Notes under the pieces: model-generated
The model's input: only the letters and a program-made list of their open reading frames with translations
The model's database searches: none
What the model was told of the DNA's origin: nothing
Assembly (NCBI GenBank): GCA_965649545.1
Contig: CBFGLF010000083.1
Location: 1-7,922 of the forward strand
From: CABHOJ01 sp965649545
GTDB lineage: Bacteria > Pseudomonadota > Gammaproteobacteria > Burkholderiales > Methylophilaceae
DNA: 7,922 nt
Direction of reading: 5' to 3'
Made by a program: the position numbers and the translations under genes
Shown here: positions 1-7,208 of the stretch, in pieces
Layout of the letters: each line of letters opens with the position of its first letter
Position numbering within the stretch: position 1 is the first letter of the stretch

Positions 1-842
1 CTGCCGTGGCGATCGCCCAGCATCGTGTGTCGGAAAAGACCTTCTTCCGCGACTCAGGCCTGCCGGTCGGGCAGTTCGTCGTCATCCACAACGAAAGCGA
101 CCTGCCTGCCGACGATAGCGCGATCTACCCGGCCATCCTCAAGGTGGCGCGTTTCGGCTACGACGGCAAAGGGCAGGCGCGCGTCACGACACAGGCGCAG
201 GCCAAGGCCGCATTCGCCAGCTTCAAGCACGAGACCTGTGTCCTGGAACAGATGCTGCCGCTCGACTATGAGATCTCCGTCGTGCTTGCACGTGACCCGT
301 CAGGCAAGATCGCGACGTTCCCCGTGGCAGAGAACAGCCATCTCAACGGCATCCTGGATGTCAGTATCGCGCCGGCGCGCGGCTCGGAAGTGATCAAGGC
401 CAAGGCGCAAGCGTTGGCGACGCAGATCGCTGAGAAGCTGGGTTATGTCGGGGTGCTCGGGGTCGAGTTCTTCGTCAGCGAAGGCAAGCTGCTGGTCAAC
501 GAGATGGCGCCAAGGCCGCATAACTCCGGCCATTACACCATCGACGCCTGTGTCACCAACCAGTTCGAACAGCAAGTACGCGCGCTAACGGGATTGCCCT
601 TGGGGGATGCCCAGCTGCATAGCCAGGCGGTCATGGTGAACATCCTGGGCGATGTCTGGAAGGATGGCGCAGAGCCGGCCTGGGACAAGGCGTTGGCGCA
701 TCCGGCGTTGAAGTTGCATCTTTATGGCAAGCATGAAGCTCGGCCTGGCAGGAAGATGGGGCACTTCACTGTGCTCGGCCAAGACCGCGACGCGGTGATC
801 AATCAGGCGCTGGTCGCCCGTGCCGAGTTGGGGATAGGTTGA
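1..842 (+). CDS. purK: N5-carboxyaminoimidazole ribonucleotide synthetase PurK (5' end cut by window)
   Basis: ATP-grasp enzyme that carboxylates AIR with bicarbonate and ATP to N5-CAIR in cytoplasmic purine synthesis; PurE then converts the product. The reading frame is open from base 3 to the TGA at 840-842, giving about 279 residues against roughly 360-390 for the family, so about 95 N-terminal residues lie upstream. The GTG at position 6 is an internal valine codon, not a start. Visible hallmarks are the glycine-rich ATP-grasp loop GYDGKGQARV, HLNGILDVSIAPA, YVGVLGVEFFV, the metal and nucleotide-binding stretch NEMAPRPHNSGH (498-533) and the C-terminal PGRKMGHFTVLG. purE is often directly upstream but would lie outside the window. 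The gene ends in a terminator shared with the convergent rpsT. No frameshift or missing motif is seen. Other ATP-grasp carboxylases such as PurT are less likely, because NSGH and PGRKMGH are PurK features. Confidence 0.96.
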   Translation, partial: AVAIAQHRVSEKTFFRDSGLPVGQFVVIHNESDLPADDSAIYPAILKVARFGYDGKGQARVTTQAQAKAAFASFKHETCVLEQMLPLDYEISVVLARDPSGKIATFPVAENSHLNGILDVSIAPARGSEVIKAKAQALATQIAEKLGYVGVLGVEFFVSEGKLLVNEMAPRPHNSGHYTIDACVTNQFEQQVRALTGLPLGDAQLHSQAVMVNILGDVWKDGAEPAWDKALAHPALKLHLYGKHEARPGRKMGHFTVLGQDRDAVINQALVARAELGIG

Positions 843-850
843 TTCAGGGA

Positions 851-872
851 TTGCCCGCATAATGGCGGGCAA
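851..872. repeat. 8-bp GC-rich hairpin next to the purK/rpsT terminator
   Basis: TTGCCCGC (851-858) and GCGGGCAA (865-872) form a perfect 8-bp stem around the 6-base loop ATAATG, starting 8 bases after the purK stop. It has no T-run directly after it on either strand, so alone it is not a canonical intrinsic terminator. Its last three bases (870-872) are also the first three of the larger inverted repeat at 870-907, so the outer base pairs of the two stems compete. It may act as an accessory terminator or as a 3'-end stabiliser of purK mRNA; that role is inferred. Confidence 0.6.
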
Positions 873-907
873 TAAAAAAGCCGAACATCAGTTCGGCTTT
901 TTTATTG
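870..907. terminator. Bidirectional intrinsic terminator between convergent purK and rpsT
   Basis: Bases 870-886 and 891-907 are perfect reverse complements (17 bp) around the 4-base loop ATCA. The core GCCGAAC/GTTCGGC stem is flanked by six A on the left and six T on the right, so either transcript gives a GC stem followed by a U-run. It sits 27 bases past the purK stop and 16 bases past the rpsT stop, which fits both convergent genes using the same element. Confidence 0.93.
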
Positions 908-923
908 GATATCGCTTAAGAAC

Positions 924-1187
924 TTAAGCCATTGCCTTCACGGCGGCGGACAGACGGCTCTTATGGCGAGCGGCCTTGTTCTTGTGGATGATCTGTTTGT
1001 CGGCGATACGATCGATGACGCTGACGTTCTCGCTGTAGGCGGCTTGTGCAGCAGCCTTGTCACCGGCTTCAACAGCCTTGATGACCTTCTTGATTGCAGT
1101 GCGCAAAGTAGAGCGCAAGCTTGCGTTGTGGGCGCGCTGCTTCACTGCCTGACGGGCACGTTTTCTTGCTTGTGCGCTATTTGCCAT
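924..1187 (-). CDS. rpsT: 30S ribosomal protein S20
   Basis: S20 is a primary 16S rRNA-binding protein of the small subunit, made of long helices. The product has 87 residues, the same length as E. coli S20, starts MANSAQARKRARQ and is strongly basic. It carries the family signatures EAGDKAAAQAAY and IIHKNKAARHKSRL near the C-terminus. The ATG start at 1185-1187 is supported by AGGA (minus strand of 1194-1197) six bases before it; E. coli rpsT uses UUG, so the better ATG is a small difference. The stop TAA is at 924-926, followed by the shared terminator. Its own promoter lies at 1226-1254. In E. coli S20 represses translation of its own mRNA; whether this short leader of about 30 nt does the same cannot be told from sequence. 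The arrangement divergent from the ribF-ileS-lspA block matches many proteobacteria. Confidence 0.98.
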   Translation of the reverse strand: MANSAQARKRARQAVKQRAHNASLRSTLRTAIKKVIKAVEAGDKAAAQAAYSENVSVIDRIADKQIIHKNKAARHKSRLSAAVKAMA

Positions 1188-1225
1188 GAGAATTCCTAAT
1201 CGATTAACAAAATACGAAGCCGCGC

Positions 1226-1254
1226 ATATTAACCTTTTTTATCGGTGAATGCAA
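1226..1254 (-). promoter_or_regulatory. Sigma70-type promoter of rpsT with GC-rich discriminator
   Basis: Read on the minus strand, TTGCAT (1249-1254) is followed after exactly 17 bases by TAATAT (1226-1231), each close to the -35 and -10 consensus. The bases right after the -10 are GCGCGGC (1225 down to 1219), a G+C-rich discriminator of the kind linked to ppGpp/DksA control of ribosomal genes. The start of transcription would be near 1217-1219, giving a leader of about 30 nt before the rpsT ATG. Stringent control is inferred. Confidence 0.8.
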
Positions 1255-1295
1255 GGCAATCGCGCGCATGAAATCGGGGCGCAGCTGGTAGCCCA

Positions 1296-1304
1296 TGCTA
1301 GAAT
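1296..1304 (+). promoter_or_regulatory. Probable extended -10 promoter for murJ operon
   Basis: TGC followed by TAGAAT (1299-1304) is an extended -10 element (TGN plus a 5-of-6 match to TATAAT). The corresponding -35 position (about 1276-1281, GGGGCG) does not match consensus, which is common for extended -10 promoters. Transcription would begin near 1311, leaving about 30 nt before the murJ ATG at 1341. It is the best plus-strand candidate in the divergent gap, about 40 bp from the rpsT -35. Confidence 0.55.
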
Positions 1305-1340
1305 CGCGTCTGGATTTTAAACCTTAGCAATCAAAGCTTA

Positions 1341-2885
1341 ATGAACCTGTTGAAAGCGCTGGCGACCGTCGGCAGCATGACATTCCTTTCCCGAATCCTG
1401 GGCTTCGTGCGTGACACGTTGATCGCGCGCGTTTTCGGCGCGGGTGTGCTGACCGATGCCTTCTTCGTCGCCTTCAAGATCCCCAACCTGCTGCGCCGTC
1501 TTTCCGCCGAGGGCGCCTTTTCCCAGGCCTTTGTACCGGTATTGGCCGAATACAAGAATAAACGCGGACACGATGCCACGCGTGAACTGATCGATCATGT
1601 GACGACGCTGCTGGGCCTGGTGCTCGTCGTGGTCACGGTACTGGGCATGCTGGCCGCACCCTGGATCGTCTACATCAGTGCGCCGGGCTTCGCCAGTAAC
1701 CCCGACAAGTTCGCGCTGACCGTGGATCTGCTACGCATCACCTTCCCGTACATCTTTTTCATCTCGCTGGTTTCGCTGGCCGGCGGCGTGCTCAATACCT
1801 ACAACAAATTCACGGTGCCTGCCTTCGGCCCGGTATGGCTCAATATCGCGTTCATCGTCGCTGCGCTGTTCTTCGCGCCATATTTCGATCCGCCCATCAT
1901 GGTGCTGGCCTGGGCGGTGTTCGTCGGCGGCATCCTGCAGTTGCTGTTCCAGTTGCCTTTCCTGGCCAAACTCGGCCTGTTCCCGCGTATACGCTTCAAT
2001 ACCAAGGATGAAGGCGTGCGCCGCATCCTCAAGCTCATGGGGCCTGCCGTGTTCGGCGTCTCCATCGCGCAGATCTCCTTGCTGATCAACACCATCTTCG
2101 CTTCCTTCCTGGTGACGGGCAGCGTGTCATGGCTCTATTACGCCGATCGCCTGATGGAGTTCCCGACCGGGGTGATGGGCGTGGCGCTGGGGACCATCCT
2201 GCTGCCCAGCCTGTCGAAATCCTTCGCCGACAAGTCGGATACGGAATATTCGAAACTGCTCGACTGGGGCCTGCGCCTGACCTTCATGCTGGCCTTGCCG
2301 GCGGCCGTGGCGCTCGCCGTGTTGTCCATCCCGCTGGTGACCAGTCTCTTCCATTACGGCGCGTTCACCGACCATGACGTCTTCATGACCCGTCAGGCGC
2401 TGGTCGCATACAGCGTCGGCCTCATCGGCCTCATCATGGTCAAGGTGCTGGCGCCCGGCTTCTATTCGCGGCAGAACGTGAAGACGCCGGTGAAGATCGC
2501 GATCTTCACCTTGTTCGCGACCCAGGTCATGAACATCGTGTTCGTGTTCGGCCTCGACCTTAAGCACGCCGGCCTGGCGCTGGCCATCGGCCTCGGTGCC
2601 TGCATCAACGCGGGCCTGCTCTACTTCTACCTGCGCAAGAGCGGCGCGTATCAGCCGCAACCCGGCTGGTTCAAGTTCATGGTGAAATTGTTGTTCGCCG
2701 TCACGGCCATGGCCTTGTCGGTGTACTTCGCTGCAGGGGCGGAATCGACCTGGCTGGACTACAACCTCGTCTCCAAGCTGACGCATCTTGCCGCGCTGAT
2801 CGGGTTGGGGGCGGCGGTGTATTTCGTCGCGCTCTGGCTCATGGGTATCCGTATCAAAGATTTCATGCATCGCGCTGTCGTCTAG
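1341..2885 (+). CDS. murJ: Lipid II flippase MurJ
   Basis: Inner-membrane MOP-superfamily transporter that flips lipid II to the periplasmic side for peptidoglycan synthesis (old name MviN). The product has 514 residues, close to E. coli MurJ (511). The N-terminus MNLLKALATVGSMTFLSRIL is family-typical, which fixes the ATG at 1341. Hydrophobic segments run along the whole length, in line with the 14 helices of the family. The charged residues shown to matter in E. coli MurJ fall at identical numbers here: R18, R24, D39, R52 (in the stretch ending KIPNLLRRLSAEGAFSQAF) and R270 (in WLYYADRLMEFP). No Shine-Dalgarno sequence precedes the start. The TAG stop directly abuts the ribF ATG, so the two are likely translationally coupled. 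It is the first gene of the murJ-ribF-ileS-lspA block. No defect is seen. Confidence 0.97.
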   Translation: MNLLKALATVGSMTFLSRILGFVRDTLIARVFGAGVLTDAFFVAFKIPNLLRRLSAEGAFSQAFVPVLAEYKNKRGHDATRELIDHVTTLLGLVLVVVTVLGMLAAPWIVYISAPGFASNPDKFALTVDLLRITFPYIFFISLVSLAGGVLNTYNKFTVPAFGPVWLNIAFIVAALFFAPYFDPPIMVLAWAVFVGGILQLLFQLPFLAKLGLFPRIRFNTKDEGVRRILKLMGPAVFGVSIAQISLLINTIFASFLVTGSVSWLYYADRLMEFPTGVMGVALGTILLPSLSKSFADKSDTEYSKLLDWGLRLTFMLALPAAVALAVLSIPLVTSLFHYGAFTDHDVFMTRQALVAYSVGLIGLIMVKVLAPGFYSRQNVKTPVKIAIFTLFATQVMNIVFVFGLDLKHAGLALAIGLGACINAGLLYFYLRKSGAYQPQPGWFKFMVKLLFAVTAMALSVYFAAGAESTWLDYNLVSKLTHLAALIGLGAAVYFVALWLMGIRIKDFMHRAVV

Positions 2886-3800
2886 ATGAAGATCTTCCGG
2901 CATTTCCATCAGGCTGACGGTAGCCCGCTCGCGCTGGCGATCGGCAATTTCGACGGCATCCATCTCGGCCACCAGGCATTGCTCGAGCGCCTGATCGAGA
3001 CAGCGCGGGCACGCGGCCTCAGGTCCGCCGTGATGACATTCGAGCCGCATCCACGCGAGTTCTTCACACCCACGCAGGCACCGGCACGATTGACTTCACT
3101 GCGCGAGAAGCTGGAGTTGTTCGCGGAAGCTGGTGTGGAATACGCCTATGTTTGCCCGTTCAACAAGCGTTTCGCTGCCGTGACGGCGGAAGCGTTCATG
3201 CAGCGTATCTTGCGCGACGCGATGAAAGCGCAAGCGATCCTGGTGGGTGAGGATTTCCGTTTTGGCGCCGGTCGTGGCGGCTCCGCCATGGATTTCGCCG
3301 AGGCCGGTTTCGAATTGATCAACCTCCCGCATGTGCTGTTCGACGGCAAACGCATCTCCAGTACGGCGGTGCGCGAAGCGCTGGCCCAGGGGGATCTTGG
3401 GCACGCGGCAAAACTGCTCGGGCGCACTTATAGCATCAGCGGCAAGGTCGTGCACGGCGACAAGATCGGGCGTCAGCTAGGGTATCCGACCGCCAATATC
3501 CATATGCTGCATGACAGGCCGCCGCTTTTCGGGGTGTATGCGGTAAAATTGGAGGGTTTGGCTGAGGCGCACCTGCCCGGTGTGGCCAGCCTCGGCGTCA
3601 GGCCTACCGTCAAAGCCAACGACAGGCCGAAGCTGGAGGTCCATCTTTTCGATTTCGACCAGGACATCTACGGACGTCATGTGCGCGTGCATTTCATGCA
3701 CAAGATCCGTGACGAGATGAAATTCCCTGACCTCGAGACGCTGAAGCGCTGGATCCATGCCGATGAGCTGGCGGCGCGCGATTATTTTAAACATAGATAG
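2886..3800 (+). CDS. ribF: Bifunctional riboflavin kinase / FMN adenylyltransferase
   Basis: Makes FMN from riboflavin and then FAD from FMN, using ATP, in the cytoplasm. The product has 304 residues, about the usual 305-315. The N-terminal adenylyltransferase domain (about 1-165) shows GNFDGIHLGH with the nucleotidyltransferase HxGH at 26-29, TFEPHPREFF, and ISSTAVR at 157-163. The C-terminal kinase domain (about 180-300) shows GKVVHGDKIGRQLGYPTANI, with PTAN at 201-204, and KLEVHLFDF, whose E251 matches the catalytic glutamate of riboflavin kinases. The ATG at 2886 follows the murJ stop with no spacer and no clear Shine-Dalgarno sequence, so reinitiation by ribosomes ending murJ is likely. 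The TAG stop lies 22 bases before the ileS start. FMN/FAD supply has no special link to its neighbours; ribF-ileS-lspA is an ancient conserved grouping. Confidence 0.97.
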   Translation: MKIFRHFHQADGSPLALAIGNFDGIHLGHQALLERLIETARARGLRSAVMTFEPHPREFFTPTQAPARLTSLREKLELFAEAGVEYAYVCPFNKRFAAVTAEAFMQRILRDAMKAQAILVGEDFRFGAGRGGSAMDFAEAGFELINLPHVLFDGKRISSTAVREALAQGDLGHAAKLLGRTYSISGKVVHGDKIGRQLGYPTANIHMLHDRPPLFGVYAVKLEGLAEAHLPGVASLGVRPTVKANDRPKLEVHLFDFDQDIYGRHVRVHFMHKIRDEMKFPDLETLKRWIHADELAARDYFKHR

Positions 3801-3822
3801 AGTTCACCTAGATTCCACCAAG

Positions 3823-6636
3823 ATGACCGACGAAAAAGACGTTAAGTACAAACTGAACCTGCCCGAGACCGCGTTCCCCATGCGTGGCGATCTCGCCAAA
3901 CGTGAGCCGGCCTGGGTCCAGGCATGGCAGGCGCGTAAGGTCTATGAACGTATCCGCAAGGCGCGGCAGGGCGCGAAGAAGTTCGTGCTACATGACGGCC
4001 CGCCCTATGCCAACGGCGACATCCATATCGGTCACGCCGTGAACAAGATCCTCAAGGACATCATCGTCAAGGCGAAGACGCTGGACGGCTACGATGCCCC
4101 TTACGTGCCGGGCTGGGATTGCCACGGCCTGCCGATCGAGCTCGTGGTGGAGAAGAACCACGGCAAGCATATCGATCCGGCCAAGTTCCGCGAGTTATGC
4201 CGCGCCTACGCCGCCGAACAGGTCGAGAAGCAGAAGAAGGACTTCATTCGCCTCGGCGTATTGGGCGACTGGGACCATCCGTACCTGACCATGGACTACA
4301 AGACCGAGGCCGACATCATGCGCGCGCTCGGCGACATCTACCAAAACGGCTACCTCTACCAGGGCTCCAAGCCGGTGCACTGGTGCGTGGATTGCGGGTC
4401 TGCACTGGCAGAGGCGGAAGTCGAGTACGAGGATGTCAATTCGCCGGCCATCGATGTCGGCTTCAAGTTCGTCGACCCTACAGCGTTGGGGAAAGCGTTC
4501 GGTACCGAGGTCACGGGCGATGCCTATGCCGTGATCTGGACCACGACGCCGTGGACCCTGCCGGCCAACCAGGCGGTGAGCGTACATCCTGAATTGACCT
4601 ATGACCTGGTGCGGACCAGCAAGGGCTTGCTGGTGCTGGTGCATGAGCTGGTCGAAACTACGCTCAAGCGTTACGGCGAAGTGGATGCCGAAGTGCTAGG
4701 GTCTTGCACAGGCGCCGCGCTCAAGGGCCTGATGTTGCAACATCCGTTCGACCAGAGACAAGTGCCGGTCATCACCGGCGAGCATGTCACCACCGACGCC
4801 GGTACAGGCCTGGTACATACCGCCGCCGCCCACGGTAACGACGACTGGCTGGTGATGCGTGCCCATTACCCGGAAGAGAAACCGCGCGTCTTGATCGGCG
4901 GCGACGGCAAGTTCTTTACCAGTGCCATGGTCGAACTGGAGGGCATCCGCGGTCTCAGCCGCCAGGAGGCCAACAAGGTCATCCTCGGGGTGATGCAGGA
5001 GAATGGCACGCTGCTCGCCAGCGCACGCTTGCAGCATAGCTTCCCGCATTGCTGGCGTCACAAGACGCCGCTGATGCAATTGGCGACGCACCAGTGGTTC
5101 ATCGGCATGAATTCGCAGGATGCGAACGGCACCAGCTTGCGCGCGCATGCCAACAAGGCGGTTGACGATACCCAGTTCTTCCCGAGTTGGGGGCGCGCAC
5201 GCCTGGAAGCCATGATCAAGAACCGCCCGGACTGGTGCGTCTCGCGCCAGCGTAACTGGGGCGTGCCGATGCCGCTGTTCGTGCACAAGGAGACCGGTGA
5301 GCCGCATCCGAAGACGCTGGCATTGCTGGAGACCGTGGCACAACAGGTCGAGCAGCAAGGCATCGAAGCCTGGTTCTCGCTCGATGGCGACGCGTTCCTG
5401 CAGCAGCATGCACCCGAGCAGGCCGACCAATACAAGAAGGTCACCGATACGCTCGACGTCTGGTTCGATTCCGGCGCGACGCATGCGGCCGTGCTCAAGC
5501 GCCGCGCAGAACTCAAGCATCCTGCCGACCTCTACCTGGAAGGCTCCGACCAGCACCGCGGCTGGTTCCAGTCGTCCTTGCTGACCGGCTGTGCCATCGA
5601 TGGCCGTGCCCCCTACGAGGCGCTGCTGACCCACGGCTTCGTGGTGGACGGTGCCGGCCACAAGATGAGCAAATCCAAGGGCAACGTCGTGGCACCGCAG
5701 AAGGTGATGGACACCTACGGGGCGGACATCCTCCGCCTATGGGTGGCTTCCACTGATTATTCCGGGGAGCTGACGATCTCGGACGAGATCCTCAAGCGCG
5801 TGGCCGAAGGCTACCGCCGCATCCGCAATACCCTGCGCTTCCTGCTCGCCAACCTGGCCGATTTCGATGCCGCCAAGGACCTGCTGCCGCCGGACCAGTG
5901 GCTGGAGATCGACCGCTACGCCTTGAAGTTGACCCAGGACCTGCAGGACGACATCCTCGCCGACTACAACCGTTACGAGTTCCATCTGGCGGTGCAGAAG
6001 TTCGTCGGTTTCTGCTCGGAGGACCTCGGCGGTTTCTACCTCGATATCCTGAAGGATCGTCTCTATACCACCGGCGAGAATTCGCATCCCCGCCGTGCCG
6101 CGCAGAGCGCCTTGCATCACATCACCCATGCGCTGATGCGCCTGATGGCACCTATCCTCAGCTTCACCGCTGACGAGATCTGGCAGACACTGGCCATCGA
6201 TGCCGACAAGACCGTGTTCGAAGATAGCTGGTACCAACTACCTGCACACGGCCTGGACGATGCGCGTGTGGCCGACTGGCAGGCGTTGCTCGAGGTACGT
6301 GCGCTAGCCAACAAGGCGATCGAAGAGAAGCGCGGGGAAGGCCTGGTCGGCTCCTCGCTGCAATCCGAGCTGGATATCTATGCTCAAACTGAAACGCTGC
6401 AAGTGCTGAAGAGTTTTGGCGATGACTTGCGTTTCCTGCTCATCACGTCACGGGCTACGGTGCATGAAGAGGCGGGTGGCGGGCTGCGTATCCAGGTCTC
6501 TCCGAGTGCACACACCAAGTGCGACCGTTGCTGGCATTATCGCGCCGACGTCGGTGCCGATGCCGCACATCCGCACATCTGCGGCCGTTGCGTGAGCAAC
6601 CTGTTCGGTCGCGGCGAGCCGCGCCAGTTCGCGTAG
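3823..6636 (+). CDS. ileS: Isoleucine--tRNA ligase (class Ia)
   Basis: Charges tRNA-Ile with isoleucine and clears mischarged valine by editing. The ATG at 3823 gives 937 residues, against 938 in E. coli, and the family N-terminus KLNLPETAFPMRGDLAKREP. An in-frame ATG at 3757 would add 22 unrelated residues and overlap ribF, so it is rejected. Domains: Rossmann fold with HIGH at 68-71 (GPPYANGDIHIGH); CP1 editing domain about 195-410, with the TTTPW motif (T240-T242) and H332 and D341 aligning with E. coli H333 and D342; KMSKS at 614-618; anticodon-binding helical domain; C-terminal zinc site C900/C903/C920/C923 (CDRCWHY and CGRC). It lies in the murJ-lspA operon, 13 bases before lspA. Upstream bases carry no clear Shine-Dalgarno sequence. 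The editing loop reads HTAAAHGNDDW where E. coli has HTAPGHGPDDY. It is the eukaryote-unlike, standard bacterial type of about 940 residues with a zinc C-terminus. Confidence 0.98.
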   Translation: MTDEKDVKYKLNLPETAFPMRGDLAKREPAWVQAWQARKVYERIRKARQGAKKFVLHDGPPYANGDIHIGHAVNKILKDIIVKAKTLDGYDAPYVPGWDCHGLPIELVVEKNHGKHIDPAKFRELCRAYAAEQVEKQKKDFIRLGVLGDWDHPYLTMDYKTEADIMRALGDIYQNGYLYQGSKPVHWCVDCGSALAEAEVEYEDVNSPAIDVGFKFVDPTALGKAFGTEVTGDAYAVIWTTTPWTLPANQAVSVHPELTYDLVRTSKGLLVLVHELVETTLKRYGEVDAEVLGSCTGAALKGLMLQHPFDQRQVPVITGEHVTTDAGTGLVHTAAAHGNDDWLVMRAHYPEEKPRVLIGGDGKFFTSAMVELEGIRGLSRQEANKVILGVMQENGTLLASARLQHSFPHCWRHKTPLMQLATHQWFIGMNSQDANGTSLRAHANKAVDDTQFFPSWGRARLEAMIKNRPDWCVSRQRNWGVPMPLFVHKETGEPHPKTLALLETVAQQVEQQGIEAWFSLDGDAFLQQHAPEQADQYKKVTDTLDVWFDSGATHAAVLKRRAELKHPADLYLEGSDQHRGWFQSSLLTGCAIDGRAPYEALLTHGFVVDGAGHKMSKSKGNVVAPQKVMDTYGADILRLWVASTDYSGELTISDEILKRVAEGYRRIRNTLRFLLANLADFDAAKDLLPPDQWLEIDRYALKLTQDLQDDILADYNRYEFHLAVQKFVGFCSEDLGGFYLDILKDRLYTTGENSHPRRAAQSALHHITHALMRLMAPILSFTADEIWQTLAIDADKTVFEDSWYQLPAHGLDDARVADWQALLEVRALANKAIEEKRGEGLVGSSLQSELDIYAQTETLQVLKSFGDDLRFLLITSRATVHEEAGGGLRIQVSPSAHTKCDRCWHYRADVGADAAHPHICGRCVSNLFGRGEPRQFA

Positions 6637-6638
6637 GC

Positions 6639-6644
6639 GGGGAG
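6639..6644 (+). promoter_or_regulatory. Ribosome binding site of lspA
   Basis: GGGGAG lies five bases before the lspA ATG at 6650 and just after the ileS stop. It supports this start and is the first clear Shine-Dalgarno sequence in the operon; murJ, ribF and ileS lack one. Confidence 0.75.
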
Positions 6645-6649
6645 ACGCG

Positions 6650-7120
6650 ATGCTGCATCTTTCCAAATGGCTGGGACTAAGCGCCGTGGTGCTCGCGCTC
6701 GACCTCTACACCAAGCAACTGGTGTTGAAGTCGTTCGAATATGGCGAACACTTGGCGGTCACCTCGTTCTTCGACCTGGTGCGCTACCACAACGAGGGTG
6801 CCGCATTCAGTTTCCTCGCCGGTGCCGGTGGCTGGCAGCGTGTCTTCTTCAGCGCCATCGCGGTGATCGCGTCCATCGTCATCGTCTACATGCTGCGCAA
6901 GCATCCGACCCAGAAACTTTTCTGTTTCGCGCTAGCCTTAGTGTTAGGTGGGGCGTTGGGCAACCTGTATGACCGGCTGACCCTGGGTTACGTGGTGGAC
7001 TTCCTGTTCTTCCATCACCGGGAATATTACTGGCCGGCGTTCAATGTCGCGGATTCGGCGATCAGTGTTGGCGTGGTGCTGTTGTTGATCGATAGCTTCA
7101 AGAAGCCTGCCAAGGGCTGA
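6650..7120 (+). CDS. lspA: Lipoprotein signal peptidase II (prolipoprotein signal peptidase)
   Basis: Inner-membrane aspartyl protease that removes the signal peptide from diacylglyceryl-modified prolipoproteins; the target of globomycin. The product has 156 residues, usual for the family (about 155-170). Four hydrophobic segments are visible at roughly 7-22, 64-82, 89-105 and 130-148. Conserved stretches appear in order: LDLYTK with D18, YHNEGAAFSFL (48-NEGAAF-53), GGALGNLYDRLTLGYVVDF with the catalytic D117, and FNVADSAI with the second catalytic aspartate D135. Both catalytic aspartates are present, so it should be active. The start is fixed by the GGGGAG ribosome binding site and by the short cytoplasmic N-terminus before the first helix. 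It follows ileS by 13 bases, as in most proteobacteria. The usual downstream partners are missing from the next position. Confidence 0.97.
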   Translation: MLHLSKWLGLSAVVLALDLYTKQLVLKSFEYGEHLAVTSFFDLVRYHNEGAAFSFLAGAGGWQRVFFSAIAVIASIVIVYMLRKHPTQKLFCFALALVLGGALGNLYDRLTLGYVVDFLFFHHREYYWPAFNVADSAISVGVVLLLIDSFKKPAKG

Positions 7121-7199
7121 ACACTGCCTGAGCCGGAGCCTTGCCCTTCATCTCGCGCATATTGTTAAGCGTCTCAGCTCAGATAGATATCAAGGCGTC

Positions 7200-7204
7200 A
7201 GGAG
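7200..7204 (+). promoter_or_regulatory. Ribosome binding site of the molybdopterin oxidoreductase
   Basis: AGGAG lies four bases before the ATG at 7209 (the spacer is TTTT). The spacing is slightly short but the match is good, and it selects this start. Confidence 0.75.
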
Positions 7205-7208
7205 TTTT

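Noticed and set aside
6..8. GTG as the start of purK
   Set aside because: The frame is open to the window edge and the conserved N-terminal third of PurK is missing, so the gene is truncated by the window.
2127..3050. 307-codon open frame on the minus strand across murJ and ribF
   Set aside because: It lies wholly over two well-identified genes, is rich in His/Arg/Gln/Glu/Asp as expected for antisense of GC-rich coding DNA, and matches no family I recognise.
3757..3822. Upstream in-frame ATG giving a 959-residue IleS
   Set aside because: It adds 22 residues unlike any IleS N-terminus, overlaps ribF by 44 bases and has no ribosome binding site; the ATG at 3823 gives the family length.
4696..5661. 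321-codon open frame on the minus strand inside ileS
   Set aside because: Antisense shadow of ileS with biased composition; no recognisable domain.
7112..7148. AAGGGC (7112-7117) and GCCCTT (7143-7148) as a terminator after lspA
   Set aside because: The stem is only 6 bp with a 25-base loop, it starts inside the lspA coding end and no T-run follows.
7162..7189. TTGTTA (7162-7167) and TAGATA (7184-7189) as a promoter for the molybdoenzyme
   Set aside because: The -10 matches only three of six consensus bases at 16-bp spacing, and the predicted start would leave only about 12 nt before the ATG; too weak to annotate.
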